Positions 1 through 7,709 of a stretch of DNA of 64,000 nt are shown here, one piece after another (the stretch's first letter is position 1; each line of letters opens with the position of its first letter). The position numbers and the translations under genes are program-made. This stretch comes from Paenibacillus protaetiae. GTDB lineage: Bacteria > Bacillota > Bacilli > Paenibacillales > Paenibacillaceae. The stretch is taken from contig NZ_CP035492.1 in assembly GCF_004135365.1 (NCBI RefSeq), forward strand, positions 2,836,001 to 2,900,000. The letters run 5' to 3'. The notes below the pieces were generated by a model. It had not been told where the DNA came from, did not search any database, and worked only from the letters and a program-made list of their open reading frames with translations.

Positions 1-743
1 GCAACAGGGACAATGTCCTCCAGCACCTGCTTGCGGAAATTAGCGACCATCTCGGAATTGTAGTCGGTCCGGCTCATCCGGTCGTAACCAAGCTCCACAA
101 AGCTCGGGTAACCAAGCTTCTTCGCAATGGTGGTGCGGACTTTGACGAGGTCGTCGTAGATCCGGTCCAGCTGAGCCTCATGCTCCGCCATAAAGCTCGT
201 GCGCGCTTCCTCCGCCCGGCGGCGCATATCGCGGTCCGTGGACTGTGCGAAAGGCCCGAGCTGGGACAAGGTGCGTTCCTCGCCCTCGAACATAATTTTG
301 GCCGATGCGATCAGCTGGCTGTATTCGGTCTGCAGCTTATTCTCCTGCTGAAGGTCGGCGATAATTTCGGGGCTGAACGTCTTCAGCGAAAGTTCCGCAA
401 GCCGGAACAGCTGCTTGCCCCATTTGTCCTCGAGCTGCGCACGGAACGGCGACCCGATCAGCTCGCGGTAATAATTCGAAATATGCTCTTGAAACACCGG
501 TATCATTTCATCAAAAAAGTCCTGCTCGGCTTTATAAAAAGCATCGTTGGTATCAATGGAATGGCGGATGTAAACGAGTTGTCCTGCGGTATCCAGCTCG
601 TTCCGCAGCTTGATAATATGAGCCATGACCTCATTTTGCGATTCGAAGGTTTCTGCCGAGCGAAAAGCCTCAAGCAACTGATTGAACTGCTGTTCGACCG
701 CCTGCACGTCCGGACGTTCATAAACGAATTCATTAAATTTCAT
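1..743 (-). CDS. M3 family oligoendopeptidase, N-terminal part (gene runs off the window)
   Basis: This is the N-terminal 247 residues of a thimet/PepF-type zinc oligopeptidase, a cytoplasmic enzyme that trims short peptides. The family is about 560 residues long, so the HExxH zinc site lies beyond base 1 and cannot be seen. The visible part is the helical N-lobe, starting MKFNEFVYERPD and containing the typical stretch SFVELGYDRMSRTDY. The ATG at 741-743 is preceded by AGGTG at normal spacing. The frame stays open to the window edge. It is divergent from the small secreted protein at 924. The family call is confident; substrate and exact subgroup (PepF versus YjbG-like) are not decided by this fragment. 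Confidence 0.85.
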   Translation of the reverse strand, partial: MKFNEFVYERPDVQAVEQQFNQLLEAFRSAETFESQNEVMAHIIKLRNELDTAGQLVYIRHSIDTNDAFYKAEQDFFDEMIPVFQEHISNYYRELIGSPFRAQLEDKWGKQLFRLAELSLKTFSPEIIADLQQENKLQTEYSQLIASAKIMFEGEERTLSQLGPFAQSTDRDMRRRAEEARTSFMAEHEAQLDRIYDDLVKVRTTIAKKLGYPSFVELGYDRMSRTDYNSEMVANFRKQVLEDIVPV

Positions 744-923
744 CTTTTACACCTGCCCTTTCTGACCAGAAATAATTGAATATCCCCATTATATCCTGCA
801 AAAATCAGGAAATCTATTCTACGGGAGGCAAAGCGAGCAATAGCTTAGTCATGGAGGAAGGGAATAGCCCGAATGCGCATAATGCGCGGGGCGCCGGGAA
901 CGTTAATCGCGAGGTGAATAATT

Positions 924-1370
924 ATGCGTGTAACAAAGTTATCCGCAAGGGGAGCGGCTTTGCTCGCTATTGTGATGATGTTATGGCTGGTTCCTCTTAC
1001 AGCGGCAGCGAATAGCGCGGAGGCGGAGCACCCCGCCCGCCCGAGCGAAGACAGCAGAGACGCTCTGCTGGCGGCACTGCTGGCGCCCGACATCCAGCGC
1101 GCGTTGTCCATCATCTTTACGGATGCGTACATTCAATACGACCAAACTGCAGTCATCCGGGTCCGCCGCTTATACGCGCCGGATATTGATGATTGGCCGT
1201 CATCGGCGGAAGGCGGCGGCCTTTATTTCGAATTGATTATCGCCGTAACCAAATATAACGGCGATGCGCCGCCCGAACGGCTGACGCTCAAGCTGAACAA
1301 TGCGCGGGACGGCCGCACGTACGGGCTGATCAGCTACAAGTCGGAGCCGCTTAAATCAGCTTCACAATAA
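924..1370 (+). CDS. DUF3888-like small secreted protein
   Basis: This 148-residue protein begins with a signal peptide: MRVTKL, a hydrophobic core at about residues 11-28, then Ala-Ala-Asn. The mature part has an LLAPDIQRAL helix followed by YIQYDQTAVIRVRR and a beta-rich FELIIAVTKYNG region, a pattern I associate with the DUF3888 family of Bacillales exported proteins of unknown function. The start follows GAGGTG at good spacing. Its 3' end overlaps the convergent amj gene by 20 bases. No catalytic motif is visible, and I do not assign a function. Confidence 0.6.
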   Translation: MRVTKLSARGAALLAIVMMLWLVPLTAAANSAEAEHPARPSEDSRDALLAALLAPDIQRALSIIFTDAYIQYDQTAVIRVRRLYAPDIDDWPSSAEGGGLYFELIIAVTKYNGDAPPERLTLKLNNARDGRTYGLISYKSEPLKSASQ

Positions 1371-2169
1371 AGCTGATAAAATAAGCGGCCGGCACAATAA
1401 GCGCCTGCCCAAGCAAAGTGCCAAAAAACCGCGATACCATCAGCAGCGTGTACACTTTGCCGAGCTGATCTTTCGCTTTTTCGTCGCGCAGCGCTTTGTC
1501 CATAATTAAGCCCAGCTGGGGATCGACAAAAATCGTGAGCAGCACCGTAGCGATGCCGTTAATAATGCCGGAAGCCTGCGAAGCGGTCGTACTGAAATGC
1601 GGCACCAAATGCGCGGCATACAAGGAAGACATGACGCCAACCGTATAGAAGGCGGTTACAACAATATTTAATAATATAAATCGTTTGGGCACATCCAAAT
1701 AACGGAACGACCGGAGCGAAACAAACGGCTTGCGTATGTAATGCTTTGTGTTTTTCAACTGCCCGATGGTAACGCTTGTAATCAGCCTTGGCAGCGAGCC
1801 GGCCACTTCCAGCTTCGCAATAATACGCCCGAACAGCAGCACGAAGGTCGGGAACAAGGCAATGGCTGCGATCGTGCCAACCGAAGAAGCAAGCAATATC
1901 GCCCGTAAATAAAGCAGCAGATCAAACGATGTATCGACTCTGGCATGATCCACGAATTTGGCGGTCAGCGGCGCCTGGATCAAGTTCGCTGTCCGCGACA
2001 CAAGCACAATAATGCCGGTCAGCGACAACGCGACCGCTACCTTGTTCAGCTTGACGCCGGCATACCGGACGGAATAGGACAACGTCTCCGCCGTATGGAT
2101 AATCATCGTCAGCACACATACTACCAATAGACTCTGAAGCAACTGATTCACGAATCCTTCCGTTTGCAT
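1351..2169 (-). CDS. amj: lipid II flippase Amj (alternate to MurJ)
   Basis: This 272-residue integral membrane protein has about six hydrophobic segments: roughly residues 8-28, 42-60, 85-120, 165-185, 200-220 and 245-270. The start MQTEGFVNQLLQSLLVV, the segment IHTAETLSYSVRYAGVK and the motif TKFVDHARVD-like AKFVDHARVD match the Amj family (B. subtilis YdaH). In B. subtilis, Amj moves lipid II across the membrane in parallel with MurJ and is induced under sigma-M envelope stress. No sigma-M promoter was established here. The gene is alone on its strand; its stop overlaps the end of the convergent DUF3888-like gene. Confidence 0.85.
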   Translation of the reverse strand: MQTEGFVNQLLQSLLVVCVLTMIIHTAETLSYSVRYAGVKLNKVAVALSLTGIIVLVSRTANLIQAPLTAKFVDHARVDTSFDLLLYLRAILLASSVGTIAAIALFPTFVLLFGRIIAKLEVAGSLPRLITSVTIGQLKNTKHYIRKPFVSLRSFRYLDVPKRFILLNIVVTAFYTVGVMSSLYAAHLVPHFSTTASQASGIINGIATVLLTIFVDPQLGLIMDKALRDEKAKDQLGKVYTLLMVSRFFGTLLGQALIVPAAYFISFIVKLI

Positions 2170-2235
2170 AATAAAATGCCGGTGACCACTAATTTAATGG
2201 TATTCCATACGCTCCCTGATTTTCCCTCTACCCCT

Positions 2236-2268
2236 AACAAAAAGCCGGTGGGCATCCACCGGCTTTGC
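2236..2268 (-). terminator. Rho-independent terminator of the first DinB gene
   Basis: On the minus strand a stem AAAGCCGGTGG/CCACCGGCTTT with a tiny loop is followed by T residues. It lies just past the stop of the DinB-family gene at 2299. Confidence 0.8.
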
Positions 2269-2298
2269 ATGTTGCAGCATTGTATTTGCAGCGTCCTA

Positions 2299-2868
2299 TT
2301 AAGAATAGGACCGTGTTGCCGGCCACGAGCCCTGCAGCTTGCGCAGCTGAATAATTTGGCCGGTATGGTAAGCGTCATGCATAATGAGGCTGAACGCCCA
2401 TGTGCCAAGCTTCTGCTGCGAAATGAGCCGTTCAAAATCTTTTTTGTCCAGCTCGGCAAGCAGAGCCCTGACCGCATGATGCACCCGGTCCAGCCGCTCG
2501 ACGGCGGCCAGCCATGCTTCCTCATCGCTGCCGCCCGCAGGCCCGCCGCCGTCTTCCGGCGCTTCCGCCGCCGCTTCACTGCCGCCCGCAGACCCGCCGC
2601 GTTGCGAAACTTCAAACGTCGCTTCGTTAGATGCGGCAGGCTCGCCGTAATCCGGCTTATCGTCGCCGGACAGCCGGCTGCGGAACTGCTCCTTGTAATA
2701 CGTCAGATGCCGGACGATTTCCGCTATCGTATGAGCTGCTGCTCCTTCCGGGCGCCAGTTGGCCTGCTCGGCCGTCAACCCCTCCAGCGCTTCGCCTAAC
2801 GGCGGATACCAGTCCACTTGATCATAAGCGTTATCCCAGCCAAGCCTTACAAGCTCCATTTTGTTCAT
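2299..2868 (-). CDS. DinB family protein with a Gly/Ala-rich insert
   Basis: This 189-residue DinB/YfiT-fold four-helix protein belongs to a superfamily of metal-dependent thiol-S-transferase-like enzymes, which in bacilli often use bacillithiol. The expected metal histidines are visible: one in AAHTIAEIVRHL (near residue 46) and two in MHDAYHTGQI near the C-terminus. Between helices, about residues 75-118 form a low-complexity Gly/Ala/Glu/Pro stretch absent from the compact family core. It is partly made of a 17-codon repeat (GGSAGGSEA / GGPAGGSDE). A second DinB gene lies just upstream on the same strand and bshB2 lies elsewhere in the window, which fits bacillithiol use, but the substrate is unknown. 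Confidence 0.8.
   Translation of the reverse strand: MNKMELVRLGWDNAYDQVDWYPPLGEALEGLTAEQANWRPEGAAAHTIAEIVRHLTYYKEQFRSRLSGDDKPDYGEPAASNEATFEVSQRGGSAGGSEAAAEAPEDGGGPAGGSDEEAWLAAVERLDRVHHAVRALLAELDKKDFERLISQQKLGTWAFSLIMHDAYHTGQIIQLRKLQGSWPATRSYS
2528..2600. repeat. 51-base spaced direct repeat inside the DinB gene
   Basis: Two 22-base copies beginning CTGCCGCCCGCAG start at 2528 and 2579 and differ at one base. The 51-base period equals 17 codons, so copy-number change would keep the reading frame. It encodes the low-complexity insert of the DinB protein. Confidence 0.75.
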
Positions 2869-2921
2869 CCTGAAAATTCCTCCTATCGTTATTATTCGGG
2901 CGTAATGATGATGGCAAAGCT

Positions 2922-3422
2922 TTATGTAAACAACCCTCCCAGACGGTCATCTGCAGGAGGCGGGAATCCCAGCTGCCGGGCCAGCATGACAATCTGTCCT
3001 TTATGATGAAATTCATGCGTCTGCACATGGTTTAACAGCAGCAGCGGAGTAGGCGCTTGCGGGTAACCCTGCCACTTCCCGCTTTGTATGATAGGCTCGA
3101 ACAAGCGGTCGCTATAGGCGGTCAGAAAACGCTCCACGATATCATCCGCCTCTGCAAACCGGCTGCGCACATGCCGTACATCTGCGCGTTCAATTTCATC
3201 CGTTGCGGTATCCTTATGCTCGCTTAATTTTCGAAATGCAAAAGAATCCAGCCAGAACCGGTAACTACCTACTACATGAAGATGAGCCTGTATCATCGTC
3301 CTGTGCCCAAAACCGGGAACCGGTTGATGAAGCAGCCGTATCGGCATTTCTTCCATAAAAGCAAACAGACTGTTCCGAGCGGCCTTTATCCAATCGTATT
3401 GCTGCTGCACCACGGCCAGCAT
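2922..3422 (-). CDS. DinB family protein
   Basis: This 166-residue DinB-fold protein has helices and metal histidines at the family positions: H in QAHLHVVGSYRFW near residue 46 and the pair in HVQTHEFHHKGQIVML near residue 140. The start MLAVVQQQYDW at 3422 was chosen because GGAGG sits 8 bases before it; an in-frame ATG 15 bases further up would overlap that ribosome site. It is followed after a 50-base gap by the second DinB gene, so the two may form one transcript. Substrate is unknown. Confidence 0.8.
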   Translation of the reverse strand: MLAVVQQQYDWIKAARNSLFAFMEEMPIRLLHQPVPGFGHRTMIQAHLHVVGSYRFWLDSFAFRKLSEHKDTATDEIERADVRHVRSRFAEADDIVERFLTAYSDRLFEPIIQSGKWQGYPQAPTPLLLLNHVQTHEFHHKGQIVMLARQLGFPPPADDRLGGLFT

Positions 3423-3454
3423 ACATAATCCCTCCAATCATCATTGGACGAAAA

Positions 3455-3499
3455 TAAAAAAAAGCAAACGTCTTGACAATGATGCCTTCGACATTTGCT
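3455..3499 (-). terminator. terminator of fur
   Basis: On the minus strand a 10-bp stem, AGCAAATGTC with GACGTTTGCT (one G-U pair), is followed by a run of seven T. It lies directly downstream of the fur stop codon. Confidence 0.75.
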
Positions 3500-3517
3500 T
3501 CTCTAAGCTGCTTATAT

Positions 3518-3994
3518 TTATGAGATCGCCTGGCGGGAAGCTTCGGTTTTTTTGCTGCTGCAATCTTTGCAGGTGCCAAGAAACTCCAGCCTATGATCCA
3601 TGACCGTGAAGCCGTATTCCCGCTCCACACGCTGCTCAAGCTCGAGCAGCCAGTCGTCTTTGATTTCCACTACTGAGCCGCAATCCGTACAAATGATATG
3701 GTGATGCATATGCGCCTGTTCAGTTCCACGAAGGTCGTACCGGGCAACGCCGTCACCAAAATTCATTTTTTCTACAATATGAAGCTCGTGCAGCAAATCC
3801 AGTGTCCGGTATACCGTTGCAAGGCCGATATCCGGAAACTTGTCACGCACAAGCATAAATACTTCTTCCGCGCTCAGATGGTCCTTTTCGTTCTCAAGCA
3901 GCACCAGTACCGTCGCTTCGCGCTGTCTAGTCAGCTTATACCCTTTCACGGCGAGCTGCTGGTTAATTTTATCGATTTCCGCTTGAATGTTCAC
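3518..3994 (-). CDS. fur: ferric uptake regulator Fur
   Basis: This 158-residue metal-sensing repressor matches B. subtilis Fur more closely than PerR or Zur, with the core TRQREATVLVLLENEKDHLSAEE (winged-helix region), IGLATVYRTLDLL and NFGDGVARYDL. The His-rich site HMHHHIICTDCG and the C-terminal CKDC give the two CxxC pairs that bind structural zinc. The GTG at 3994 was chosen because GGGGGTGG lies 8 bases upstream; the longer in-frame ATG (4042) has no ribosome site and would begin inside the operator. Fe(II)-Fur normally represses siderophore and iron-uptake genes. The promoter carries a perfect palindrome suggesting control by Fur itself or a paralogue. Confidence 0.93.
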   Translation of the reverse strand: MNIQAEIDKINQQLAVKGYKLTRQREATVLVLLENEKDHLSAEEVFMLVRDKFPDIGLATVYRTLDLLHELHIVEKMNFGDGVARYDLRGTEQAHMHHHIICTDCGSVVEIKDDWLLELEQRVEREYGFTVMDHRLEFLGTCKDCSSKKTEASRQAIS

Positions 3995-4040
3995 GATGTT
4001 TGCCACCCCCTGGGATAATTCCAGTAAAACTCCGCACTCC

Positions 4041-4061
4041 AATTTAGAATGATTCTAAATT
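4041..4061. promoter_or_regulatory. perfect Fur/PerR-type palindromic operator at the fur promoter
   Basis: The half-sites AATTTAGAAT and ATTCTAAATT flank a single G and are exact reverse complements (10-1-10). The inner 7-1-7 core, TTAGAAT-N-ATTCTAA, is the Fur-superfamily box layout. It differs from the classical PerR box by one base per arm and from the Fur box by two to three. It lies just downstream of the -10, where it would block initiation. Confidence 0.75.
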
Positions 4062-4062
4062 G

Positions 4063-4091
4063 ATAATAACGCAAATCCTTTAAAAGATCAA
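4063..4091 (-). promoter_or_regulatory. sigma-A promoter of fur
   Basis: On the minus strand TTGATC is followed after exactly 17 bases by TATTAT. The palindromic operator begins immediately after the -10 element. Confidence 0.7.
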
Positions 4092-4115
4092 AGCGTATAT
4101 TTTAACCATATGAAA

Positions 4116-5021
4116 TCATACGGGTTTCTTCATTTCCAAATGGCTTACTCGAGCATAACATGCCTCTCGCAAAATGTCTAAGAAACAGTGCTTGAAGGCG
4201 GCAAAATAATCGCCTTCCCGCCTCCGTACAATCCCTACCGGGATAAAAGGATCTGCCATTGTTACGGGAAGTACGGCTAACGCTTCGCTGACCGGCGTCG
4301 AACGCAGCACAACGCCGACGGCGCCCAGCTTGCTTGCATAGGCCGGTATTGCCGATATTTGGCTAATGGAATGGCTGAACGGCACCGTATCCATAACAGC
4401 CAGCTCCTTCTCCAGCTTTAAGCTGTACAAACAAGTTTTCCCGCCGACCACAAGCGGATATGCAGCAATCTCCTTGAGGGCGAGTTCTTTTTTGTCTGCC
4501 AATGGATGTTGTTTCGCCGCGATAAAAGCGATTTCCTCCTTATACAGCGGCTCGAATATAAAATCAGACGGACGGCCTACTTCCGCGCATACGGCTGCAT
4601 CAAGCCCGCCCCGCTGCAGCGCCGCAGCCAACACATCCGTATTGCCGACCACCACTTCTACATTGACGTTAGGTTTCACTTCCCGGAACCGGCTTAACAC
4701 ATCCGGCAGCAGGTCCGCTGCTGCCGGTTCGATCGCTCCGATCTTCACCGTGCCAAGCTCTTCCTGCTGCAGCTGCTTCGCTTGATCCGCTGCGTATTGC
4801 CAGTGGCTGATAAGGCTGTCCACCTCTTTGGCGAAACGCTGCCCCGCCTCGGTCAGTTCCGCCTCCCAGCCGCGCTTGAACAGCGGGAAACCAAGCTCCT
4901 TCTCCAGCCTCTGCACTTGATGGGTAACCGTGGATTGGGCATAATGGAGCGCCTCAGCCGCTTTGGAGAACGTCCCTTCCTTTATTATGGTCCGGAACGT
5001 TGTCAGCTCCTTCAAATCCAT
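4116..5021 (-). CDS. LysR family transcriptional regulator
   Basis: This 301-residue regulator has an N-terminal winged HTH at residues 1-60 (MDLKELTTFRTIIKEGTFSKAAEAL, then STVTHQVQRLEKELG), followed by a periplasmic-binding-like effector domain. The start at 5021 is chosen from GGAGG five bases upstream. It is divergent from the tautomerase/CMD gene, with a LysR-type palindrome between them, so it very likely controls that gene and itself. The pairing resembles B. subtilis yusT/yusQ. The inducer is unknown. Confidence 0.9.
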   Translation of the reverse strand: MDLKELTTFRTIIKEGTFSKAAEALHYAQSTVTHQVQRLEKELGFPLFKRGWEAELTEAGQRFAKEVDSLISHWQYAADQAKQLQQEELGTVKIGAIEPAAADLLPDVLSRFREVKPNVNVEVVVGNTDVLAAALQRGGLDAAVCAEVGRPSDFIFEPLYKEEIAFIAAKQHPLADKKELALKEIAAYPLVVGGKTCLYSLKLEKELAVMDTVPFSHSISQISAIPAYASKLGAVGVVLRSTPVSEALAVLPVTMADPFIPVGIVRRREGDYFAAFKHCFLDILREACYARVSHLEMKKPV

Positions 5022-5056
5022 CCTTGCCTCCCGCCCTTCTCCATTCGAAATATGAA

Positions 5057-5072
5057 ATATTGTATTCAATAT
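5057..5072. promoter_or_regulatory. LysR-type binding palindrome
   Basis: ATATTG-tatt-CAATAT is a perfect 6-4-6 palindrome containing the T-N11-A core expected for LysR regulators. It sits in the 119-base divergent spacer, 36 bases from the lysR start. Confidence 0.6.
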
Positions 5073-5140
5073 ATTCAATTTTATAAATGAAGTAAAGGGG
5101 CATACAATACTAGCATAATGATAAGAAGGAGCTGATCGCA

Positions 5141-5881
5141 ATGCCTTTTGTCCGCATTGATTACCGGAAAGACCAATACCGGCCGGAGCAGCTGGATGGA
5201 ATCAGCACTACTATATTAACGGCATTAATCGAGCAATTTTCTATCCCTGAAGAAGACTATTTTCAAGTGTTTACCAGCCACAGCGCCGAAGAGTTCCGGT
5301 ACAGCCCCAGTTATTTGGAAATCCGCAGAAGCGACAAGCTGCTCTATATCCAAGTAACGATGCGATCGGGCCGCACGCAGGAGCAAAAGCTGGCCTTTTA
5401 CGATACGCTTGCCCGGCTGCTGCAGGAGCGCTGTCAAATCCGCAAGGAAGACATCTTCGTGCAGCTGATGGAGTCGGAGCTGGCGGACTGGTCATTTGGC
5501 ATGGGAGAAGCCCAAATGATTGCTGCGGCTGCTGGAAAAAGCGACTCCGGCCCTGCCGCCTCCGAAACCCGGAAGCTGCTCCGCGAGGCTGTCCCCCAGC
5601 TGGCCGATTATACTGACCAGGTTTTATTCGGCGACTTATGGCTCCGCCAAGCGCTTGCGCCGCGCGACCGGAGCTTGATCACCGTCGCAGCGCTGATCGC
5701 CTCCGGCGAAACGGCACAGCTGCGGTTCCATATGAAGCTGGCGATGGACAATGGCGTTACCGAAGCGGAGCTTACGGAAACCATTACCCATCTGGCGTTT
5801 TACGCCGGCTGGCCGCGCGCTTCCAGCGCTGCCGCGCCGGCCGCGGAGCTGTTCGCCGCTGCCAAGCGAGCCAAAGCCTGA
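5141..5881 (+). CDS. tautomerase - carboxymuconolactone decarboxylase-like fusion protein
   Basis: This 246-residue protein has two domains. Residues 1-128 form a tautomerase-superfamily unit beginning MPFVRIDYRKDQY; Pro2 would become the catalytic N-terminal proline after Met removal. Residues about 145-246 form a CMD/AhpD-fold helical unit with RDRSLITVAALIA, QLRFHMKLAMDNGVT and THLAFYAGWPRA. That unit lacks the CxxC of AhpD peroxidases, so it looks like the non-redox decarboxylase class. These functions are normally separate proteins (in B. subtilis YusQ is the lone tautomerase). The fusion suggests successive steps on a small enol or keto acid or lactone. The LysR gene upstream is the likely regulator. 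Confidence 0.85.
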   Translation: MPFVRIDYRKDQYRPEQLDGISTTILTALIEQFSIPEEDYFQVFTSHSAEEFRYSPSYLEIRRSDKLLYIQVTMRSGRTQEQKLAFYDTLARLLQERCQIRKEDIFVQLMESELADWSFGMGEAQMIAAAAGKSDSGPAASETRKLLREAVPQLADYTDQVLFGDLWLRQALAPRDRSLITVAALIASGETAQLRFHMKLAMDNGVTEAELTETITHLAFYAGWPRASSAAAPAAELFAAAKRAKA

Positions 5882-5936
5882 ACCATGCGGCTTCCCGCAT
5901 ATACACAGTGCGGCAAATAGCCGAACCGAAAAAAAA

Positions 5937-5967
5937 GCCCGCCTCTTACATGATGTAAGAGGCGGGC
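5937..5967. terminator. bidirectional terminator
   Basis: A perfect 14-bp GC-rich stem beginning GCCCGCCTCTTACA has a TGA loop. It has T-rich DNA on the minus-strand exit (eight T) and TTCTTC on the plus exit. It separates the fusion gene from the convergent lactonase gene. Confidence 0.85.
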
Positions 5968-6034
5968 TTCTTCGTGCAGGGAGCGGTTGGAACGGCTGCC
6001 GCTCCGCAGCTTGGCAGTCAGCTTTATAGGAGAG

Positions 6035-7114
6035 CTAGAAGCGGCTTGCCCATACGCAAACCGGTTTGGAAAGCTGCTCTTTGCAAACAGCCTGCAGCTT
6101 GCCGCTTGCCTGGTCCACGCGGAACATAACCAGATTGTTGTCCGAATCGCGGTTTGCAACGAGCAGGAATTCCCCGCCCGGCAAAATCGAGAAGTGGCGC
6201 GGGTGGCCGCCTTCCGTCGATACATGCTCCACCACGGCAAGCTTGCCGCTTGCCGCATCTACCGCGTACACAACAATGCTGTCGTGGCCGCGGTTCGAGC
6301 CGTACAAATAACGGCCGTCCGCCGAAATGGCGATTTCGGCGCAGCCGTTGTCGCCGCTGTAGCCTTCCGGAAGCGTCGATAAATTTTGCACTTCCGTCAG
6401 CTTGCCGCTAACCGCCTCGTATGCAAAAGCGGTAACCGACGAATCCAGCTCGTTAATGACATAAACAAATTGTCCGTTTGGATGGAAAACGAGATGGCGC
6501 GGGCCCGCTCCGGCATGGAGCAGCGTTTCCCCGTGCAGCTCCAGCTTGCCTGCCTCGCGGTTCAGCACATAAGTCATAATCCGGTCGATGCCCAAATCCG
6601 GCACATGCAAATACCGGCCGTCCGGGCTGTAAAACGAAGAGTGAGGATGCGGAATGTCGCGCCGGGAAGGATCGGTTTCCTTGCCGATATGCTGCTGCTC
6701 GTCCAGCAGGCGGCCGATTTCTCCGCTTTCCGTCAGTTCTACAAGGCTTACTGTGCCTTTATGATAGCTGGTCAGCGTCAAATAACGGCTGTCCGGGCTT
6801 TTTTGAATGTGGCAGGTCGGACCGTTCGAAGCCAGGCCGCGTGTAAATTCCGTCAGCGTGCCCGCTTTCGGATCGATGCGGTAACCAATCGCCTCGCTTT
6901 GCTTGGAGCCGTCGGCGCCGGCGATTTCAGCGAGCGCATACAGCTTGTTTGCCGCTGCGTCCAGGTTAAGGAAGGTCGGGTTTTTCAAGCCGCCTACTTC
7001 GCTCAGCTTCGTCAGCGTGCCTGCCGCTTCATTCCATTCATAGGTATAGACGCCGCTGGCAGAAGGCTCCGCATATGACCCCGCAAAAATGAGCATTCGT
7101 TGTTGTTCTGTCAT
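6035..7114 (-). CDS. pgl: 6-phosphogluconolactonase, beta-propeller (YkgB) type
   Basis: This 359-residue lactonase-family seven-bladed propeller opens FAGSYAEPSASGVYTYEWN. Recurrent blade motifs include DGRYLHVPDLGIDRIMTY, GAGPRHLVFHPNGQFVYVINE, SADGRYLYGSNRGHDSI and GGHPRHFSILPGGEFLLVANRDSDN. The GPRH/HPRH histidine-arginine pairs are characteristic. Family members hydrolyse 6-phosphogluconolactone in the oxidative pentose phosphate pathway (B. subtilis Pgl/YkgB). The start MTEQQRM at 7114 follows GAGG; the longer ORF start lacks one. It stands alone. Confidence 0.88.
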   Translation of the reverse strand: MTEQQRMLIFAGSYAEPSASGVYTYEWNEAAGTLTKLSEVGGLKNPTFLNLDAAANKLYALAEIAGADGSKQSEAIGYRIDPKAGTLTEFTRGLASNGPTCHIQKSPDSRYLTLTSYHKGTVSLVELTESGEIGRLLDEQQHIGKETDPSRRDIPHPHSSFYSPDGRYLHVPDLGIDRIMTYVLNREAGKLELHGETLLHAGAGPRHLVFHPNGQFVYVINELDSSVTAFAYEAVSGKLTEVQNLSTLPEGYSGDNGCAEIAISADGRYLYGSNRGHDSIVVYAVDAASGKLAVVEHVSTEGGHPRHFSILPGGEFLLVANRDSDNNLVMFRVDQASGKLQAVCKEQLSKPVCVWASRF

Positions 7115-7232
7115 GTCCAATTCCCTCGCTTTTGTATAATACCGACATTGTACCACTCATCCCGGCATGCGGCAAAAGCGTCTCCGCTCCTTATTTTTAA
7201 TAGAATAGCGCTCCATTCAGCTTCGGTACATG

Positions 7233-7259
7233 TTGCAAGGAAAACAATCATGTTATAAT
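7233..7259 (+). promoter_or_regulatory. possible promoter of the XRE gene
   Basis: TTGCAA and a perfect TATAAT lie 15 bases apart, about 80 bases before the XRE start. The spacing is short, so this is tentative. Confidence 0.35.
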
Positions 7260-7339
7260 AACCTTTACATTCGAATGGATAACGACGATCCGGCCAACAG
7301 CCCGGCAGCTATTATTCTAAGTTTGGGAGAGATTCGAAC

Positions 7340-7687
7340 ATGTTCGCACAGCGGCTTAAGCAATTGCGGAAATCGCGTAAATTGACCATGCAGGAAGTTG
7401 CCGATTATGTAGGGGTTGCCAAAAGCACCTATGCCGGCTACGAGTCCGGATACCGCCAGCCTACTATTGAATCGATTCAGACGATCGCCATCAAGCTGCG
7501 CACATCGGCCGATTATCTTCTAGGTTTAAGCGACCATCCGGACCCTCCGGAAGTGAATCATAACGCCAAGCAATATTTAAACTATGAGCAGCTGCACTGG
7601 GACGGCGTCCCGCTGGAGAAAGAAGACATCGCGCTCATCTTCAGCCTGCTTGACCGCGTGCTCCGGGACCGCCCTAAAACGAGCTGA
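7340..7687 (+). CDS. XRE family transcriptional regulator
   Basis: This 115-residue protein has an N-terminal HTH_3 domain at residues 1-65: RLKQLRKSRKLTMQEVADYVGVAKSTYAGYESGYRQPTIESI in outline, ending SADYLLGLSD. An acidic tail of about 45 residues, PPEVNHNAKQYLNYEQLHWDG, may be a dimerization or effector part. It follows GGGAGAG. It resembles small Bacillales SinR/Xre-like regulators, but the target is unknown. It is convergent with the Pro-rich protein gene. Confidence 0.88.
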   Translation: MFAQRLKQLRKSRKLTMQEVADYVGVAKSTYAGYESGYRQPTIESIQTIAIKLRTSADYLLGLSDHPDPPEVNHNAKQYLNYEQLHWDGVPLEKEDIALIFSLLDRVLRDRPKTS

Positions 7688-7709
7688 CACAGGCTTTCAA
7701 ATGCGGCCT

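Noticed and set aside
4116-5141. 40-residue N-terminal extension of the LysR protein
   Set aside because: It would begin inside the divergent regulatory spacer with no ribosome site; MDLKELTTF at 5021 follows GGAGG and fits the family start.
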